A stretch of DNA of 64,000 nucleotides, taken from positions 248,001 through 312,000 of the forward strand of contig NZ_WBJS01000005.1 in NCBI RefSeq assembly GCF_009296265.1. Direction: 5' to 3'. A model generated the notes under the pieces. It was given only the letters and a program-made list of their open reading frames with translations, had not been told where the DNA came from and made no database searches. Below are positions 8,211-18,233 of this stretch, one piece after another. The stretch is from Thioclava sp. JE_KL1. Its GTDB lineage: Bacteria; Pseudomonadota; Alphaproteobacteria; Rhodobacterales; Rhodobacteraceae. The stretch's first letter is position 1. The number at the start of each line of letters is the position of its first letter. Both the position numbers and the translations under genes were made by a program.

Positions 8211-9440
8211 ATGTCCGCGCCCAAGAAAGTCGTGCTTGCCTATTCGGGCGGCCTCGATACCTCGATCATCCTGAAATGGCTGCAGACCGAATACGGTTGC
8301 GAGGTCATCACCTATACCGCCGATCTCGGCCAAGGCGAGGAGCTCGAGCCGGCGCGCAAGAAAGCCGAGATGCTCGGCATCAAGCCGGAGAATATCCATA
8401 TTCTCGACGCGCGCGAGGAATTCGTCCGCGATTTCGTCTTCCCGATGTTCCGCGCCAATGCGGTCTATGAAGGGCTCTATCTGCTGGGCACCTCGATCGC
8501 GCGGCCGCTGATCTCGAAGCACCTCGTCGAGATCGCGCATAAGCATGGCGCCGATGCGGTGGCGCATGGTGCGACCGGCAAGGGCAACGATCAGGTCCGC
8601 TTCGAATTGTCGGCCTATGCGCTCGACCCGTCGATCAAGGTGATCGCGCCTTGGCGGGAATGGGACCTGTCCTCGCGCACCAAGCTCTTGGAATTCGCCG
8701 AGGCGAACCAGATCCCGATCGCCAAGGACAAGCGCGGCGAAGCGCCGTTCTCGGTCGATGCGAACCTTCTGCACACCTCTTCCGAGGGCAAGGTTCTGGA
8801 AGACCCGGCCGACATGGCGCCCGATTACGTCTACCAGCGCACCGACGATCCGATCACGCAGGCTCCGAACGAGCCGGAATTCATCGAGATCGGTTTCGAG
8901 AAGGGCGACGCGGTGTCGATCAATGGCGAGGCGATGAGCCCGGCGACGATCCTCACCAAGCTCAACGAATACGGCAAGACCCATGGCATCGGCCGTCTCG
9001 ATTTCGTCGAGAACCGTTTCGTCGGCATGAAGTCGCGCGGCGTCTACGAGACCCCCGGCGGCACGATCCTGCTGGAAGCGCACCGTGGCATCGAGCAGAT
9101 CACGCTCGATAGCGGCGCGGGCCACCTGAAGGATTCGATCATGCCGCGCTATGCCGAGCTGATTTATAACGGCTTCTGGTTCTCGCCCGAGCGCGAGGCG
9201 CTGCAGGCGCTGATCGACAAGACGCAGGAATATGTCACCGGCACGGTGAAGCTGATGCTCTTCAAGGGCGCGGCCCGGACCGTGGCGCGCTGGTCGGAGT
9301 ACTCGCTCTATTCCGAGGCCCATGTGACCTTCGAGGAAGACGCAGGCGCCTACGATCAGAAAGACGCGGCGGGCTTCATCCAGCTCAACGCGCTGCGCCT
9401 GAAGCTGATCGCGACCCGCAACGCGCGAGTGAAGAAATGA
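8211..9440 (+). CDS. argG: Argininosuccinate synthase
   Basis: ATP-dependent ligation of citrulline and aspartate in arginine synthesis. The N-terminal PP-loop [10 protein letters not shown] (residues about 10-19) is the ATP pyrophosphatase signature, and [14 protein letters not shown] is the conserved substrate/nucleotide segment. 409 residues, normal. ATG 8211 was chosen because the frame's earlier Met lies inside the preceding terminator region and [14 protein letters not shown] is the standard family N-terminus. The stop overlaps the next gene's start as ATGA. argJ, another arginine gene, lies 9 kb away and is not in the same operon. Confidence 0.97.
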   Translation: MSAPKKVVLAYSGGLDTSIILKWLQTEYGCEVITYTADLGQGEELEPARKKAEMLGIKPENIHILDAREEFVRDFVFPMFRANAVYEGLYLLGTSIARPLISKHLVEIAHKHGADAVAHGATGKGNDQVRFELSAYALDPSIKVIAPWREWDLSSRTKLLEFAEANQIPIAKDKRGEAPFSVDANLLHTSSEGKVLEDPADMAPDYVYQRTDDPITQAPNEPEFIEIGFEKGDAVSINGEAMSPATILTKLNEYGKTHGIGRLDFVENRFVGMKSRGVYETPGGTILLEAHRGIEQITLDSGAGHLKDSIMPRYAELIYNGFWFSPEREALQALIDKTQEYVTGTVKLMLFKGAARTVARWSEYSLYSEAHVTFEEDAGAYDQKDAAGFIQLNALRLKLIATRNARVKK

Positions 9441-9973
9441 GCTTTTCGCAGCCCAAGGCCGCCATCGTCACCGTCTCCGACCGCGCCTCGCGCGGCGAAT
9501 ACGAAGACAAGGGCGGTCCGGGCTGCGAGGACTATCTGCGCGGCGTGGTCACCTCGCCGCTGGAGATCGAGCGTCACATCATCCCCGATGGGCGCGAGTC
9601 GGTCGCCGCGAAACTCCGCGAACTGGTCGCGGCCGAAGCCGATCTGATCCTGATCACCGGCGGCACCGGCCCCGCGCCGCGCGACGAGACGCCCGAAGGC
9701 TGCTTCGACGTGATCGAGAAGGAACTTGCGGGCTTCGGCGAAGAAATGCGCCGTGCGAGCCTGCTCGAAGTGCCGACCGCCATCCTGTCGCGCCAGTCGG
9801 CGGGGATCGCGGGCAATTCGCTGATCATCATGGTGCCGGGCAAACCCTCGGCCATCGCGACCTGCCTCGATGCGGTTTTCGCCGCCGTGCCCTATTGCCT
9901 CGACCTGATCGGCGCGGGCTATATCGAGACCGATCCGGCCCGGATCAAAGCCTTCCGTCCGAAGAAAAAGTAA
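9437..9973 (+). CDS. mogA: Molybdopterin adenylyltransferase
   Basis: Adenylates molybdopterin ahead of molybdate insertion. The MoCF-type motif [13 protein letters not shown] (residues 75-87) and the later segments VPTAILSRQ and PGKPSAI follow the MogA pattern more closely than MoaB. 178 residues. Translationally coupled to argG through an ATGA overlap, a link with no obvious pathway logic. A repeat element follows directly downstream. Confidence 0.87.
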   Translation: MSFSQPKAAIVTVSDRASRGEYEDKGGPGCEDYLRGVVTSPLEIERHIIPDGRESVAAKLRELVAAEADLILITGGTGPAPRDETPEGCFDVIEKELAGFGEEMRRASLLEVPTAILSRQSAGIAGNSLIIMVPGKPSAIATCLDAVFAAVPYCLDLIGAGYIETDPARIKAFRPKKK

Positions 9974-10100
9974 GAGGGGGCGCCGCCCCCGTCTCTTTCA
10001 GAGACTCCCCGGGATATTTGACCCAAGGCGAAAATCGCCTCTCTTCGTGTTGGCTGAAATATCCCGGGGTGAATGCCGAAGGCAGAGGGGCAGCGCCCCT
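9974..10100. repeat. Composite intergenic repeat element (REP-like, inverted)
   Basis: Two nested inverted repeats fill the gap between mogA and ubiG. The inner arms are CCCCGGGATATTT (10007-10019) and its exact complement AAATATCCCGGGG (10057-10069). The outer arms are GC palindromes, GGGGGCGCCGCCCCC near 9976 and AGGGGCAGCGCCCCT near 10086. The 28 bases at 10042-10069, read on the minus strand, recur with one mismatch at 40550-40577. Between convergent genes it can act as a bidirectional transcription stop. Confidence 0.8.
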
Positions 10101-10842
10101 ACCGCTTCACTGCTGCGATGGCGTAGTTCACCGAAAGATCGCGCTCCGAGAGCGACCAGGTCCACGCCAGCGGATTGAACACCATGCCGCGGCGATCGAC
10201 CGGGTCGAGCCCCGCGTTGCGCGACAGCTCGTAAAGCTCGTCGGGCGTGACGAATTTCGACCATTCATGCGTGCCCACGGGCAGCCAGCGCATCACCCGC
10301 TCGGCCCCGATGATCGCGACCATGTAGCTTTTCGGATTGCGGTTCAGCGTAGAGCAGATCATCAGCCCGCCCGGTTTCATCAGGCTCTGGATCGTGTTCA
10401 CGAAGCCCTGCGGGTCGGAGACGTGCTCGATGATCTCCAGCGCGAGGACGACATCGAATTGCTCGCCGTTCGTGGCCAGATCTTCCGCCGCGCAATGGCG
10501 GTAATCGATCTCGAGCCCCGACTGTTCGGCGTGCAGCCGCGCAACGGGGATATTCCCTTCCGCCGCATCCGCGCCCACGACCGTGGCGCCAAGTCGCGCC
10601 ATCGGCTCGGACAGAAGCCCGCCGCCGCAGCCGATATCCAAGAGGCGCAGCCCCTCGAACGGGCGCGGCGCTTTCAGGTCGCGGCCGAACTGCGTGGCGA
10701 TCTGCGTGGTGATGTAGTCGAGCCGGCAGGGGTTGAGCATATGCAGCGGTTTGAACTTGCCGTTCGGGTCCCACCATTCGGCGGCCATCGCCTCGAATTT
10801 GGCGACTTCGGACGGGTCGATGCTGTTTGCCGGATCTGCCAT
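10099..10842 (-). CDS. ubiG: Ubiquinone biosynthesis O-methyltransferase
   Basis: SAM-dependent methyltransferase performing both O-methylations of ubiquinone synthesis. Motif I is [14 protein letters not shown] (about residues 67-80); the N-terminal [19 protein letters not shown] and central [11 protein letters not shown] match UbiG. The ATG at 10842 gives 247 residues; an upstream in-frame ATG at 10875 would overlap the leader of the divergent gene. Stands alone on the minus strand, ending in the repeat element. Confidence 0.94.
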   Translation of the reverse strand: MADPANSIDPSEVAKFEAMAAEWWDPNGKFKPLHMLNPCRLDYITTQIATQFGRDLKAPRPFEGLRLLDIGCGGGLLSEPMARLGATVVGADAAEGNIPVARLHAEQSGLEIDYRHCAAEDLATNGEQFDVVLALEIIEHVSDPQGFVNTIQSLMKPGGLMICSTLNRNPKSYMVAIIGAERVMRWLPVGTHEWSKFVTPDELYELSRNAGLDPVDRRGMVFNPLAWTWSLSERDLSVNYAIAAVKR

Positions 10843-10909
10843 TGCTCTCCTCGCATTGATTTTAGGGCAGCCCATGGCGGGCGCGCCTTTTGCTCTATAT
10901 AGTCCGGAT

Positions 10910-11881
10910 ATGGACAGAACTGCAGGGCAAAAGCGCGCATCGGGCGCCCATCTTTATCCGCCGATCGAGCCCTTCGATCAGCGCCGGATCGACGTGGGCG
11001 ATGGCCATGTTCTTTACGTCGAACAATCGGGTCATCCCGAGGGCCAGCCGGTCGTGGTTTGCCATGGCGGGCCGGGGGGCGGCTGTTCACCCACGATGCG
11101 GCGATTCTTCGATCCGCAGCATTACCGGGTCATCTTGTTCGATCAGCGCGGCTGCGGTCTCTCGCGCCCGCATGCCAGCGTCGCGGATAACACGACCTGG
11201 CATCTGATCGCGGATATGGAGCAGATCCGCCGGACGCTCGGCATCGACAGCTGGATGGTCTTCGGTGGTAGCTGGGGGGCGACGCTGGCGCTGCTTTACG
11301 CGCAGGCGCATCCCGACCGGGCGACGAATCTGATTCTTCGGGGCGTCTTCCTTGCGACGCAGGCCGAGCTCAACTGGTTCTACGGCGGCGGCGCAGGGAA
11401 TTTCTATCCCGACCTCTGGGCGAATTTCCGGCGTCCGATTCCGGAAGACGAACAGCACGATCTGATCGGGGCCTATCACAAGCGGCTGTTCTCGGGCGAC
11501 TACATGGCCGAGGCGCGCTATGCGCGGCACTGGGCGATGTGGGAAAACGCGCTGGCTTCGGTGCGCTATGACGGCCCGCCGGGCGAGGCCTCGCCCGATT
11601 ACGCGCGTGCCTTCGCGCGGCTCGAGAACCACTATTTCCAGAATGCGGCCTTCCTCGAAGTGGACGGTCAGATCCTGCGCGACCGTCACAGGATCGAGCA
11701 TATTCCGACGACCATCGTGCAGGGGCGGCTCGACATGATCTGCCCGCCGACCTCGGCCTATCGGCTGGCGCAGGGCTGGGCGATGGCGAAGCTGCAGCTG
11801 GTGCCAATGGCGGGGCATGCGCTTTCCGAACCGGGCATCACCGCCGGGCTTGTCCGCGCGATGGATGAGCTTAGATCCTGA
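10910..11881 (+). CDS. pip: Proline iminopeptidase (alpha/beta hydrolase, peptidase family S33)
   Basis: Cytoplasmic aminopeptidase releasing N-terminal proline. Oxyanion-hole segment HGGPGGG (52-58), [11 protein letters not shown] (78-88) and nucleophile elbow GGSWGA with S121 are visible; GRLDMICP supplies the likely catalytic Asp and AGHALSEP the His. 323 residues, the usual size. ATG 10910 ([12 protein letters not shown]) is chosen; the frame stays open upstream through the ubiG leader but without a ribosome site. Divergent from ubiG. Confidence 0.92.
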   Translation: MDRTAGQKRASGAHLYPPIEPFDQRRIDVGDGHVLYVEQSGHPEGQPVVVCHGGPGGGCSPTMRRFFDPQHYRVILFDQRGCGLSRPHASVADNTTWHLIADMEQIRRTLGIDSWMVFGGSWGATLALLYAQAHPDRATNLILRGVFLATQAELNWFYGGGAGNFYPDLWANFRRPIPEDEQHDLIGAYHKRLFSGDYMAEARYARHWAMWENALASVRYDGPPGEASPDYARAFARLENHYFQNAAFLEVDGQILRDRHRIEHIPTTIVQGRLDMICPPTSAYRLAQGWAMAKLQLVPMAGHALSEPGITAGLVRAMDELRS

Positions 11882-11910
11882 TCTAGCGAAAGATTTCGAT
11901 CGGGGCCGCC

Positions 11911-12378
11911 ATGACGCTTACCTATTTCCTGCTGTTTCTCGTGGCCTCCGCGGCCGCCGCTGCGACGGGCATCATCTTCAAGCCGGGCGAATGGTATGTC
12001 GGGTTGAAGAAGCCCGGCTTCACGCCGCCCAACTGGGTCTTCCCGGTTGCCTGGACCTATCTCTACGTCTCGGTCGCCTATGCCGCGGCGCGCATCGCCC
12101 CCGAGGCGGGCAGCCAGATCGCGCTCGCTCTCTTCGCGGTGCAGATCGCGCTGAACACGCTCTGGACGCCGGTCTTCTTCGGGGCGCATCGGCTGTGGCT
12201 CGGGCTTTTGGTCCTGATCTGCCTCTGGGTCGCCGTCGCGGCGATGATGCTGGCCTTCCTGCAGCTCGATATGTTGGCCGGATTGCTGGTTTTTCCCTAT
12301 CTCGTTTGGCTGACATTGGCGGGCGCGCTGAACTTCCGCGTTTGGCGCGACAATCCGCGGGCGGGGGCCCAAACCTGA
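11911..12378 (+). CDS. tspO: TspO/MBR family tryptophan-rich sensory protein
   Basis: Five-helix membrane protein binding tetrapyrroles; in Rhodobacter its homologue modulates photosynthesis gene expression. Seen: the family core WYVGLKKPGFTPPNWVFPVAW with its spaced prolines and tryptophans, LNTLWTPVFFG, and a C-terminal VWRDNPR. 155 residues, five hydrophobic segments. It starts 29 bases after pip. Whether this organism is phototrophic cannot be judged; no photosynthesis genes are in the window. Confidence 0.93.
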   Translation: MTLTYFLLFLVASAAAAATGIIFKPGEWYVGLKKPGFTPPNWVFPVAWTYLYVSVAYAAARIAPEAGSQIALALFAVQIALNTLWTPVFFGAHRLWLGLLVLICLWVAVAAMMLAFLQLDMLAGLLVFPYLVWLTLAGALNFRVWRDNPRAGAQT

Positions 12379-12384
12379 TTCCAC

Positions 12385-12413
12385 TTGCGGAATCTGCAAT
12401 ACAGGACTATATC
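12385..12413 (+). promoter_or_regulatory. Candidate housekeeping promoter for rimP-nusA-infB
   Basis: TTGCGG and TATATC separated by exactly 17 bases lie just after the tspO stop, about 105 bases before rimP. Matches the spacing of sigma-70 promoters with moderate box quality. If used, the transcript would run through the terminator-like hairpin at 12468-12497 before reaching rimP. Confidence 0.4.
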
Positions 12414-12467
12414 GCCATCAACAGCGGCGCGCCGGGGTCCAAACCTGACGCCCACCGGAAACGTGTG

Positions 12468-12497
12468 ACGGGCCGCAACGGCCCGTTTTTTGTTTTT
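12468..12497 (+). terminator. Rho-independent terminator or attenuator ahead of rimP
   Basis: ACGGGCC-GCAA-(C)GGCCCGT forms a perfect GC stem with a tetraloop-size turn, followed by TTTTTTGTTTTTG. It ends only 20 bases before the rimP start codon, and 90 bases after the tspO stop. It may end the tspO transcript, or act as a leader attenuator of the rimP operon. Confidence 0.8.
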
Positions 12498-12517
12498 GTA
12501 GGATCGGAAAGAGAGAC

Positions 12518-13099
12518 ATGACCGACCTGATCGCCAAGACCGCCATCGACCGGCGTCTGGCCGAGATCGTGACCCCCGTGATCGAGGGGCTTGGCTTCGA
12601 GCTCGTGCGGCTGCGGCTGCAGGGCGGCAAGACGGCCACGCTTCAGATCATGGCAGACCGCCCCAATGGCGGGATCATCGTGGACGATTGCGCCGCGATC
12701 TCGACCGCCGTGTCCGCGGCTCTCGATGTGGAAGACCCGATCGAGGACAAATATACGCTGGAAGTGTCGTCGCCCGGGATCGACCGGCCGCTGACGCGCT
12801 TTAAGGATTTCGACATCTGGGAAGGCTACGAGGCGAAGATCGAGACCTCCGAGCAGATCGACGGACGCAAGCGCTTCAAGGGTATCCTGCGCGGCACCGA
12901 AGGCTCGGAAATCCTGATCGAGTTGGACGAGAACGGCGAAGACGTCGTGATCGGCCTCCAGTTCGACTGGCTCGCGGATGCGAAGCTGGTGCTGACCGAT
13001 GAGCTGATCGACGAGATGCTGCGCCAGAAGAAGGCGACCGAAGGCGTCGACGAAGCTGAATTTGACGAGATTGACGATTCCCCCGAGGAGGAGAACTGA
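12518..13099 (+). CDS. rimP: Ribosome maturation factor RimP
   Basis: Needed for 30S subunit maturation. The central [20 protein letters not shown] is the RimP signature, with N-terminal [17 protein letters not shown]. 193 residues with an acidic C-terminal extension typical of alphaproteobacteria. GAAAGAGAG precedes the ATG. First gene of the rimP-nusA-ylxR-infB operon; nusA follows after one base. Confidence 0.95.
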   Translation: MTDLIAKTAIDRRLAEIVTPVIEGLGFELVRLRLQGGKTATLQIMADRPNGGIIVDDCAAISTAVSAALDVEDPIEDKYTLEVSSPGIDRPLTRFKDFDIWEGYEAKIETSEQIDGRKRFKGILRGTEGSEILIELDENGEDVVIGLQFDWLADAKLVLTDELIDEMLRQKKATEGVDEAEFDEIDDSPEEEN

Positions 13100-13100
13100 G

Positions 13101-14720
13101 ATGGCCATCACGGCAGCCAACCAGCTTGAGCTTCTGCAGACCGCCGAGGCGGTGGCGCGCGAAAAGATGATCGACCCGGATCTGGTGATCCAGGCGATGG
13201 AGGAGAGCCTCGCGCGCGCAGCGAAGTCGCGTTACGGCGCGGAGATGGACATCCGTGTCTCGATCGATCGCAAGACCGGCAAGGCGACCTTCACCCGCGT
13301 CCGCACCGTCGTCGAAGACGAGGAGCTGGAGAACTATCAAGCCGAGCTGACCGTCGAGCAGGCGAAGCAGTATCTCGACAACCCCTCGGTCGGCGATCAG
13401 ATCGTCGACGAGGTGCCGCCGGTCGATCTGGGCCGTATCGCCGCGCAATCGGCCAAGCAGGTCATCCTGCAGAAGGTCCGCGAAGCAGAGCGTGATCGCC
13501 AGTACGAAGAGTTCAAGGACCGCGTGGGCACGATCATCAACGGCATCGTCAAGCGTGAGGAATACGGCAACATCATCGTCGATGTGGGCCGTGGCGAAGC
13601 GATTCTGCGCCGCAACGAGAAGATCGGCCGCGAGAGCTATCGCCCGAACGACCGCATCCGTGCCTATGTGAAAGACGTGCGCCGCGAGACCCGTGGCCCG
13701 CAGATCTTCCTCAGCCGCACCGCGCCGGAATTCATGGCCGAGCTGTTCAAGATGGAAGTGCCGGAAATCTACGACGGCATCATCGAGATCAAGGCCGTGG
13801 CCCGCGATCCCGGTTCGCGCGCGAAGATCGGCGTCATCTCCTATGACAACTCGATCGACCCGGTCGGCGCCTGTGTCGGTATGCGCGGCTCGCGCGTGCA
13901 GGCCGTCGTCGGCGAGCTTCAGGGCGAGAAGATCGACATCATCCCGTGGAACGAAGATCAGGCGACCTTCCTCGTGAACGCGCTGCAGCCGGCCGAAGTG
14001 TCGAAAGTGGTGATCGACGAGGAAGCGCAGAAGATCGAAGTCGTGGTCCCGGACGAGCAACTGTCGCTCGCCATCGGCCGTCGCGGTCAGAACGTGCGTC
14101 TGGCTTCGCAGCTGACCGGTCTCGACATCGACATCCTGACCGAAGCCGAGGAATCGGCGCGCCGTCAGGCCGAGTTCGCCGAGCGCACCAAGCTGTTTGT
14201 CGACGCGCTGGACCTCGACGAGTTCTTCGCGCAGCTCCTCGTGGCCGAGGGCTTTACCTCGCTCGAGGAAGTGGCCTATGTCGACATGGACGAGCTGCTG
14301 TCGATCGAAGGCGTGGACGAGGACACCGCAGGCGAACTGCAGGCCCGTGCCCGCGACGTGATCGAAGAGCAGAACCGCAAGGCGCTGGAAGCGGCGAAGG
14401 AGATGGGCGTCGAGCAGTCGCTGTTCGACTTCGAAGGCCTGACCCCGCAGATGATCGAGGCGCTCGCGAAAGACGATGTCAAGACGCTGGAAGATTTCGC
14501 GACCTGCGCCGACTGGGAACTGGCCGGTGGCTGGACCACGGTCGACGGTCAGCGCGTGAAGGATGACGGTCTGCTCGAGAAATTCGACGTGAGCCTCGAA
14601 GAGGCGCAGAACCTGATCATGACCGCGCGTATTCAGCTGGGCTGGGTCGACCCGTCCGAGCTGGAAAGCGACGCGGAAGACGAAGGCGAAGAGGAAACCG
14701 AGGAGGAGGCCGAGGCGTAA
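13101..14720 (+). CDS. nusA: Transcription termination/antitermination factor NusA
   Basis: RNA polymerase-binding elongation factor. In order: N-terminal domain, S1 domain (near VGTIINGIVKREEYGNIIVDVGRGEAI around residues 135-160), then two KH domains (DPVGACVGMRGSRVQAV; LSLAIGRRGQNVRLA), and C-terminal acidic helix-hairpin repeats. 539 residues, normal. ATG 13101 has GGAGGAGAAC in front (PEEEN of rimP). Its product may control its own operon through the leader hairpin at 12468-12497, by analogy with E. coli. Confidence 0.96.
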   Translation: MAITAANQLELLQTAEAVAREKMIDPDLVIQAMEESLARAAKSRYGAEMDIRVSIDRKTGKATFTRVRTVVEDEELENYQAELTVEQAKQYLDNPSVGDQIVDEVPPVDLGRIAAQSAKQVILQKVREAERDRQYEEFKDRVGTIINGIVKREEYGNIIVDVGRGEAILRRNEKIGRESYRPNDRIRAYVKDVRRETRGPQIFLSRTAPEFMAELFKMEVPEIYDGIIEIKAVARDPGSRAKIGVISYDNSIDPVGACVGMRGSRVQAVVGELQGEKIDIIPWNEDQATFLVNALQPAEVSKVVIDEEAQKIEVVVPDEQLSLAIGRRGQNVRLASQLTGLDIDILTEAEESARRQAEFAERTKLFVDALDLDEFFAQLLVAEGFTSLEEVAYVDMDELLSIEGVDEDTAGELQARARDVIEEQNRKALEAAKEMGVEQSLFDFEGLTPQMIEALAKDDVKTLEDFATCADWELAGGWTTVDGQRVKDDGLLEKFDVSLEEAQNLIMTARIQLGWVDPSELESDAEDEGEEETEEEAEA

Positions 14721-14749
14721 GCCTCGGTCCCGACCGGAGAGGAGCTTAG

Positions 14750-15379
14750 ATGAGTCGCGGCGGAAAGCCGAAAACCAACGACGACCCCGAACGGCGCTGC
14801 ATCGTCACCGGCGATGTTCAGCCGAAGGCGGGGCTTGTCCGCTTCGTGCTCGGACCCGATGGGATGATCTACCCGGACGTGGCAGGCAAACTGCCCGGCC
14901 GCGGCATCTGGGTCACCTCCGAACGCAGCGTCATCGAGACGGCGATGAAAAAGGGATTGTTTGCTCGCGCAGCGAAGCAGGCAGCCAAAACCCCAGAAAA
15001 TCTGGTGGAATTGGTGGAACTGGCCCTTGCCTCTCGCGTTGTGGAGCTTATTTCTCTGGAGCGGAAGGCCGGCAAAGCGGTTGTCGGCTTCGAAAAGGTC
15101 AAGGGCTGGCTGGCCGAGGGGCGCGCGAAAGTGCTGCTACAGGCAAGCGACGGCTCGGACAGGGGCAAGGGCAAGCTGTGGACGCCCGAAGGCGGGCGCT
15201 GGTTCGGCTGCCTCACCTCTCAGGAATTGGGTTTGGCATTCGGCCGCGATCGTGCGATACACGGCGCGCTTGCAGCCGGTGGCCTCACCCGGCGCGTAAT
15301 TGAAGACGCATCGAGGCTTGCGGGCGTACGCAAGCAGGACGGCGGCAAGACCGCCATGAAGGATACGAAGACGGCATGA
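14750..15379 (+). CDS. YlxR-type RNA-binding protein with L7Ae-like C-terminal domain
   Basis: Two domains: an N-terminal YlxR/DUF448 domain (about 15-90; [20 protein letters not shown] and PGRGIWV) and a C-terminal L7Ae/L30e-like segment with [12 protein letters not shown]. Located in the conserved nusA-ylxR-infB slot; 209 residues. Such proteins bind RNA and, in Firmicutes, influence transcription or RNase P. The stop overlaps infB's start (ATGA). Confidence 0.88.
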   Translation: MSRGGKPKTNDDPERRCIVTGDVQPKAGLVRFVLGPDGMIYPDVAGKLPGRGIWVTSERSVIETAMKKGLFARAAKQAAKTPENLVELVELALASRVVELISLERKAGKAVVGFEKVKGWLAEGRAKVLLQASDGSDRGKGKLWTPEGGRWFGCLTSQELGLAFGRDRAIHGALAAGGLTRRVIEDASRLAGVRKQDGGKTAMKDTKTA

Positions 15380-17892
15380 GCGATACGGACGGCAAAAAGA
15401 CTCTCGGACTGGGCGGCGGGCGCCCCGGGCAGGTGAAGCAAAGCTTCTCGCACGGGCGCACCAAGAACGTCGTGGTCGAGACGAAAGGCAAGAAGCGGGT
15501 GCTGAACAAACCGGCGGCAGGCGCTGGTAAGGGAGGGGGTAACAAAACTTCCCTTGGCGATCCGTCGAAGCGCCCCGCCGGGATTTCCGACGCCGAGATG
15601 GAGCGTCGCCTGAAGGCGCTTCAGGCCGCGAAGGCGCGTGAGGTCGAAGAGGCCGCCGCCCGCGAGGCCGAGGAAAAAGCCCGCGAAGAAGAACGTGAGC
15701 GTCGTCGCGCCGAGGCTGAGGCCAAGGAGCGCGAGGAGCGTGAACGCGAAGCGGCCCTGAAAGCCAAGGCTGAAGAGGACGAGCGCAAGAAGCGCGAGGC
15801 CGAACTTCGCGACAAGAAGAAAGAAGAGATCCGCAAGGGCGGACCGAAGAAGGACACTCCGGTCGATCAGGCTGCCGTGGAGGTTGCTGCCGCCCGCGCC
15901 GAGACCAAGGGTGTTTCCGCTTCGGGTCCGCGCAAGACGGATCGTGAGCGTGACACGCGCAACGATCGCAACAACAAGGGCAATGACCGCGGCAACCGTC
16001 GTTCGGGCAAGCTCTCGCTGAGCGATGCGCTCTCGGGTGGCGAAGGCCGCCAGCGCTCGCTTGCTGCGATGAAGCGCAAGCAGGAGAAGGCCCGTCAGAA
16101 GGCGATGGGCGGCTCGCAGCGTGCTGAAAAGCAGTCGCGTGAAGTGCAGCTTCCCGAGACGATCATCGTGTCGGAACTCGCCAACCGTATGGCAGAGCGC
16201 GCGGCCGACGTGGTCAAAACGCTCATGAAGATGGGCATGATGGTCACCGCGAACCAGACGCTCGACGCCGATACCGCGGAACTCGTGATCGAGGAATTCG
16301 GTCACCGGTCCGTGCGCGTCTCCGATGCGGATGTCGAACAGGTCATCGATCAGGTCGACGACAAGGAAGAAGATCTTCAGCCGCGCCCGCCGATCGTCAC
16401 GATCATGGGCCACGTCGACCACGGCAAGACCTCGCTGCTCGACGCGATCCGCAAGGCGAACGTCGTCTCCGGCGAAGCTGGCGGGATCACGCAGCATATC
16501 GGCGCCTATCAGGTGCAGACCGAGAGTGGCGCGACCCTGTCCTTCCTGGACACGCCCGGCCACGCGGCCTTTACCTCGATGCGTGCCCGCGGTGCCAATG
16601 TCACCGATATCGTGGTGCTCGTGGTGGCGGCCGATGACTCGGTGATGCCGCAGACGATCGAAGCGATCAATCACTCGAAGGCCGCTGGCGTTCCGATGAT
16701 CGTTGCGATCAACAAATGCGACAAGCCCGATGCGGATGCCCAGAAGGTCCGCACCCAGCTTCTGCAGCACGAAGTCGTCGTCGAAGAGATGTCGGGTGAC
16801 GTGCAGGACGTCGAAGTGTCGGCCAAGACCGGCAAGGGTCTCGATCAGCTGCTCGAAGCCATCGCGCTTCAGGCCGAACTGCTCGAACTCAAGGCGAACC
16901 CCGATCGCGCCGCGCAAGGTGCGGTGATCGAGGCCAAGCTCGACGTGGGCCGTGGCCCGGTCGCGACGGTTCTGGTGCAGAACGGCACGCTGCGCAAAGG
17001 CGACATCTTCGTCGTCGGCGAGCAGTGGGGTAAGGTCCGCGCGCTGATCAACGACAAGGGCGACCGCGTCGATGAGGCCGGTCCGTCGGTTCCGGTCGAG
17101 GTGCTCGGCATCAACGGCACGCCCGAGGCTGGCGACGTTCTCAACGTCGTCGAGACCGAGGCGCAGGCCCGCGAGATCGCCGAATACCGCGAGCACGCCG
17201 CTAAGGATAAGCGCGCCGCTGCCGGTGCCGCGACGACGCTGGAACAGCTGATGGCGAAAGCCAAGGCCGACGAAAGCGTCACCGAACTGCCCGTGCTGGT
17301 GAAGGCCGACGTGCAGGGCTCGGCGGAAGCGATCGTTCAGGCGCTCGAGAAGGTCGGCAACGAAGAGGTGCGCGTGCGCGTGCTGCATTCGGGCGTCGGT
17401 GCAATCACCGAATCCGACATCACGCTGGCCGAGGCGTCCAACGCGCCGGTCATCGGCTTCAACGTTCGTGCCAATGCGCCTGCGCGCAACGCCGCGAACC
17501 AGAAGGGCGTCGAGATCCGCTACTACTCGATCATCTACGATCTGGTGGACGACATCAAAGCTGCCGCTTCGGGCCTCCTGTCGGCCGAGATCCGCGAGCA
17601 CTTCATCGGCTACGCCGAGATCAAGGAAGTGTTCAAGGTCACCGGCGTCGGCAAGGTCGCGGGTTGTATCGTCACCGAGGGCGTGGCCCGTCGTTCGGCT
17701 GGCGTCCGCCTGCTGCGCGACAACGTGGTGATCCACGAAGGTACGCTGAAGACGCTCAAGCGCTTCAAGGACGAGGTCAAGGAAGTGCCCTCCGGTCAGG
17801 AATGCGGCATGGCTTTCGAGAGATACGACGATATCCGCCCTGGCGATGTCATTGAGATCTTCGAGCGCGAAGAGGTCGAGCGGACGCTCTGA
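15376..17892 (+). CDS. infB: Translation initiation factor IF-2
   Basis: GTPase delivering initiator tRNA to the 30S subunit. The N-terminal third is a highly charged Lys/Glu/Arg linker (about 75-260), then the IF2_N motif, the G domain with GHVDHGKTS (G1), DTPGHAAF (G3) and NKCDK (G4), then domains II, III and the C-terminal fMet-tRNA-binding domain with [14 protein letters not shown]. 838 residues. Last gene of the operon, followed by a strong terminator. Confidence 0.97.
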   Translation: MSDTDGKKTLGLGGGRPGQVKQSFSHGRTKNVVVETKGKKRVLNKPAAGAGKGGGNKTSLGDPSKRPAGISDAEMERRLKALQAAKAREVEEAAAREAEEKAREEERERRRAEAEAKEREEREREAALKAKAEEDERKKREAELRDKKKEEIRKGGPKKDTPVDQAAVEVAAARAETKGVSASGPRKTDRERDTRNDRNNKGNDRGNRRSGKLSLSDALSGGEGRQRSLAAMKRKQEKARQKAMGGSQRAEKQSREVQLPETIIVSELANRMAERAADVVKTLMKMGMMVTANQTLDADTAELVIEEFGHRSVRVSDADVEQVIDQVDDKEEDLQPRPPIVTIMGHVDHGKTSLLDAIRKANVVSGEAGGITQHIGAYQVQTESGATLSFLDTPGHAAFTSMRARGANVTDIVVLVVAADDSVMPQTIEAINHSKAAGVPMIVAINKCDKPDADAQKVRTQLLQHEVVVEEMSGDVQDVEVSAKTGKGLDQLLEAIALQAELLELKANPDRAAQGAVIEAKLDVGRGPVATVLVQNGTLRKGDIFVVGEQWGKVRALINDKGDRVDEAGPSVPVEVLGINGTPEAGDVLNVVETEAQAREIAEYREHAAKDKRAAAGAATTLEQLMAKAKADESVTELPVLVKADVQGSAEAIVQALEKVGNEEVRVRVLHSGVGAITESDITLAEASNAPVIGFNVRANAPARNAANQKGVEIRYYSIIYDLVDDIKAAASGLLSAEIREHFIGYAEIKEVFKVTGVGKVAGCIVTEGVARRSAGVRLLRDNVVIHEGTLKTLKRFKDEVKEVPSGQECGMAFERYDDIRPGDVIEIFEREEVERTL

Positions 17893-17919
17893 TCCTTCGG
17901 GACCGAGTTACGAATATAG

Positions 17920-17948
17920 AAACGGGGGCCTTCGGGCCCCCGTTTTGC
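17920..17948 (+). terminator. Terminator of the rimP-nusA-infB operon
   Basis: AACGGGGGCC-TTCG-GGCCCCCGTTTTGC: a 10-bp stem closed by a TTCG tetraloop and followed by Ts, 28 bases after infB. The A-rich left arm makes it potentially bidirectional, also ending transcription of the small minus-strand gene. Confidence 0.9.
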
Positions 17949-17972
17949 ATCTGTGGCTGTCATCCGGCTGCG

Positions 17973-18101
17973 TCAGCGATTGACGGGACGCCCGGCAAAG
18001 AGCGCATCGCCGACACGCACGAGGATGCGCCCGCAATCCAGCGTCCGTTCGTAAACTCCCTGAACGAAGACGCTGCTGCCGATCTGAATGGTTCTGAGCA
18101 T
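17973..18101 (-). CDS. Small conserved-looking protein, 42 residues, unknown function
   Basis: A short ORF in the infB-mutT gap reading MLRTIQIGSSVFVQG at its start and ending GDALFAGRPVNR. It is preceded by a very strong ribosome site, AAGGGAGGAACCTC before ATG, and faces the infB terminator. Composition is that of a small beta-rich protein (alternating V/I/R/G residues: ILVRVGDALF). It has no cysteine pair and no transmembrane helix. I do not recognise a family. It is too short for most gene callers and may be missing from other annotations. Confidence 0.62.
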   Translation of the reverse strand: MLRTIQIGSSVFVQGVYERTLDCGRILVRVGDALFAGRPVNR

Positions 18102-18233
18102 GAGGTTCCTCCCTTGAGCGCTCATTAGACGCGCAAGGCGTTAAGGAACGGCAAATGGAAACGGGGATCCCTCCGTGTTAGACGCGAGAGGTGGGAAAAA
18201 AGATCACAAAGGTTAACCGCGCAGTAACCCCGA

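Noticed and set aside
6864-9323. Minus-strand ORF of 819 codons opposite the glycine-rich gene and argG
   Set aside because: It is antisense to a well-supported enzyme gene, has no recognisable domain and shows the Arg/Leu/Gly bias expected from reading high-GC coding DNA backwards.
15220-17736. Minus-strand ORF of 838 codons opposite infB
   Set aside because: Complete overlap with infB, His/Arg/Asp-rich composition, no start signal; an artefact of high GC.
18180-18233. Possible terminator after mutT (GGTTA...TTAACC then Ts)
   Set aside because: The stem is short and A/T-rich with a long loop; too weak to annotate.
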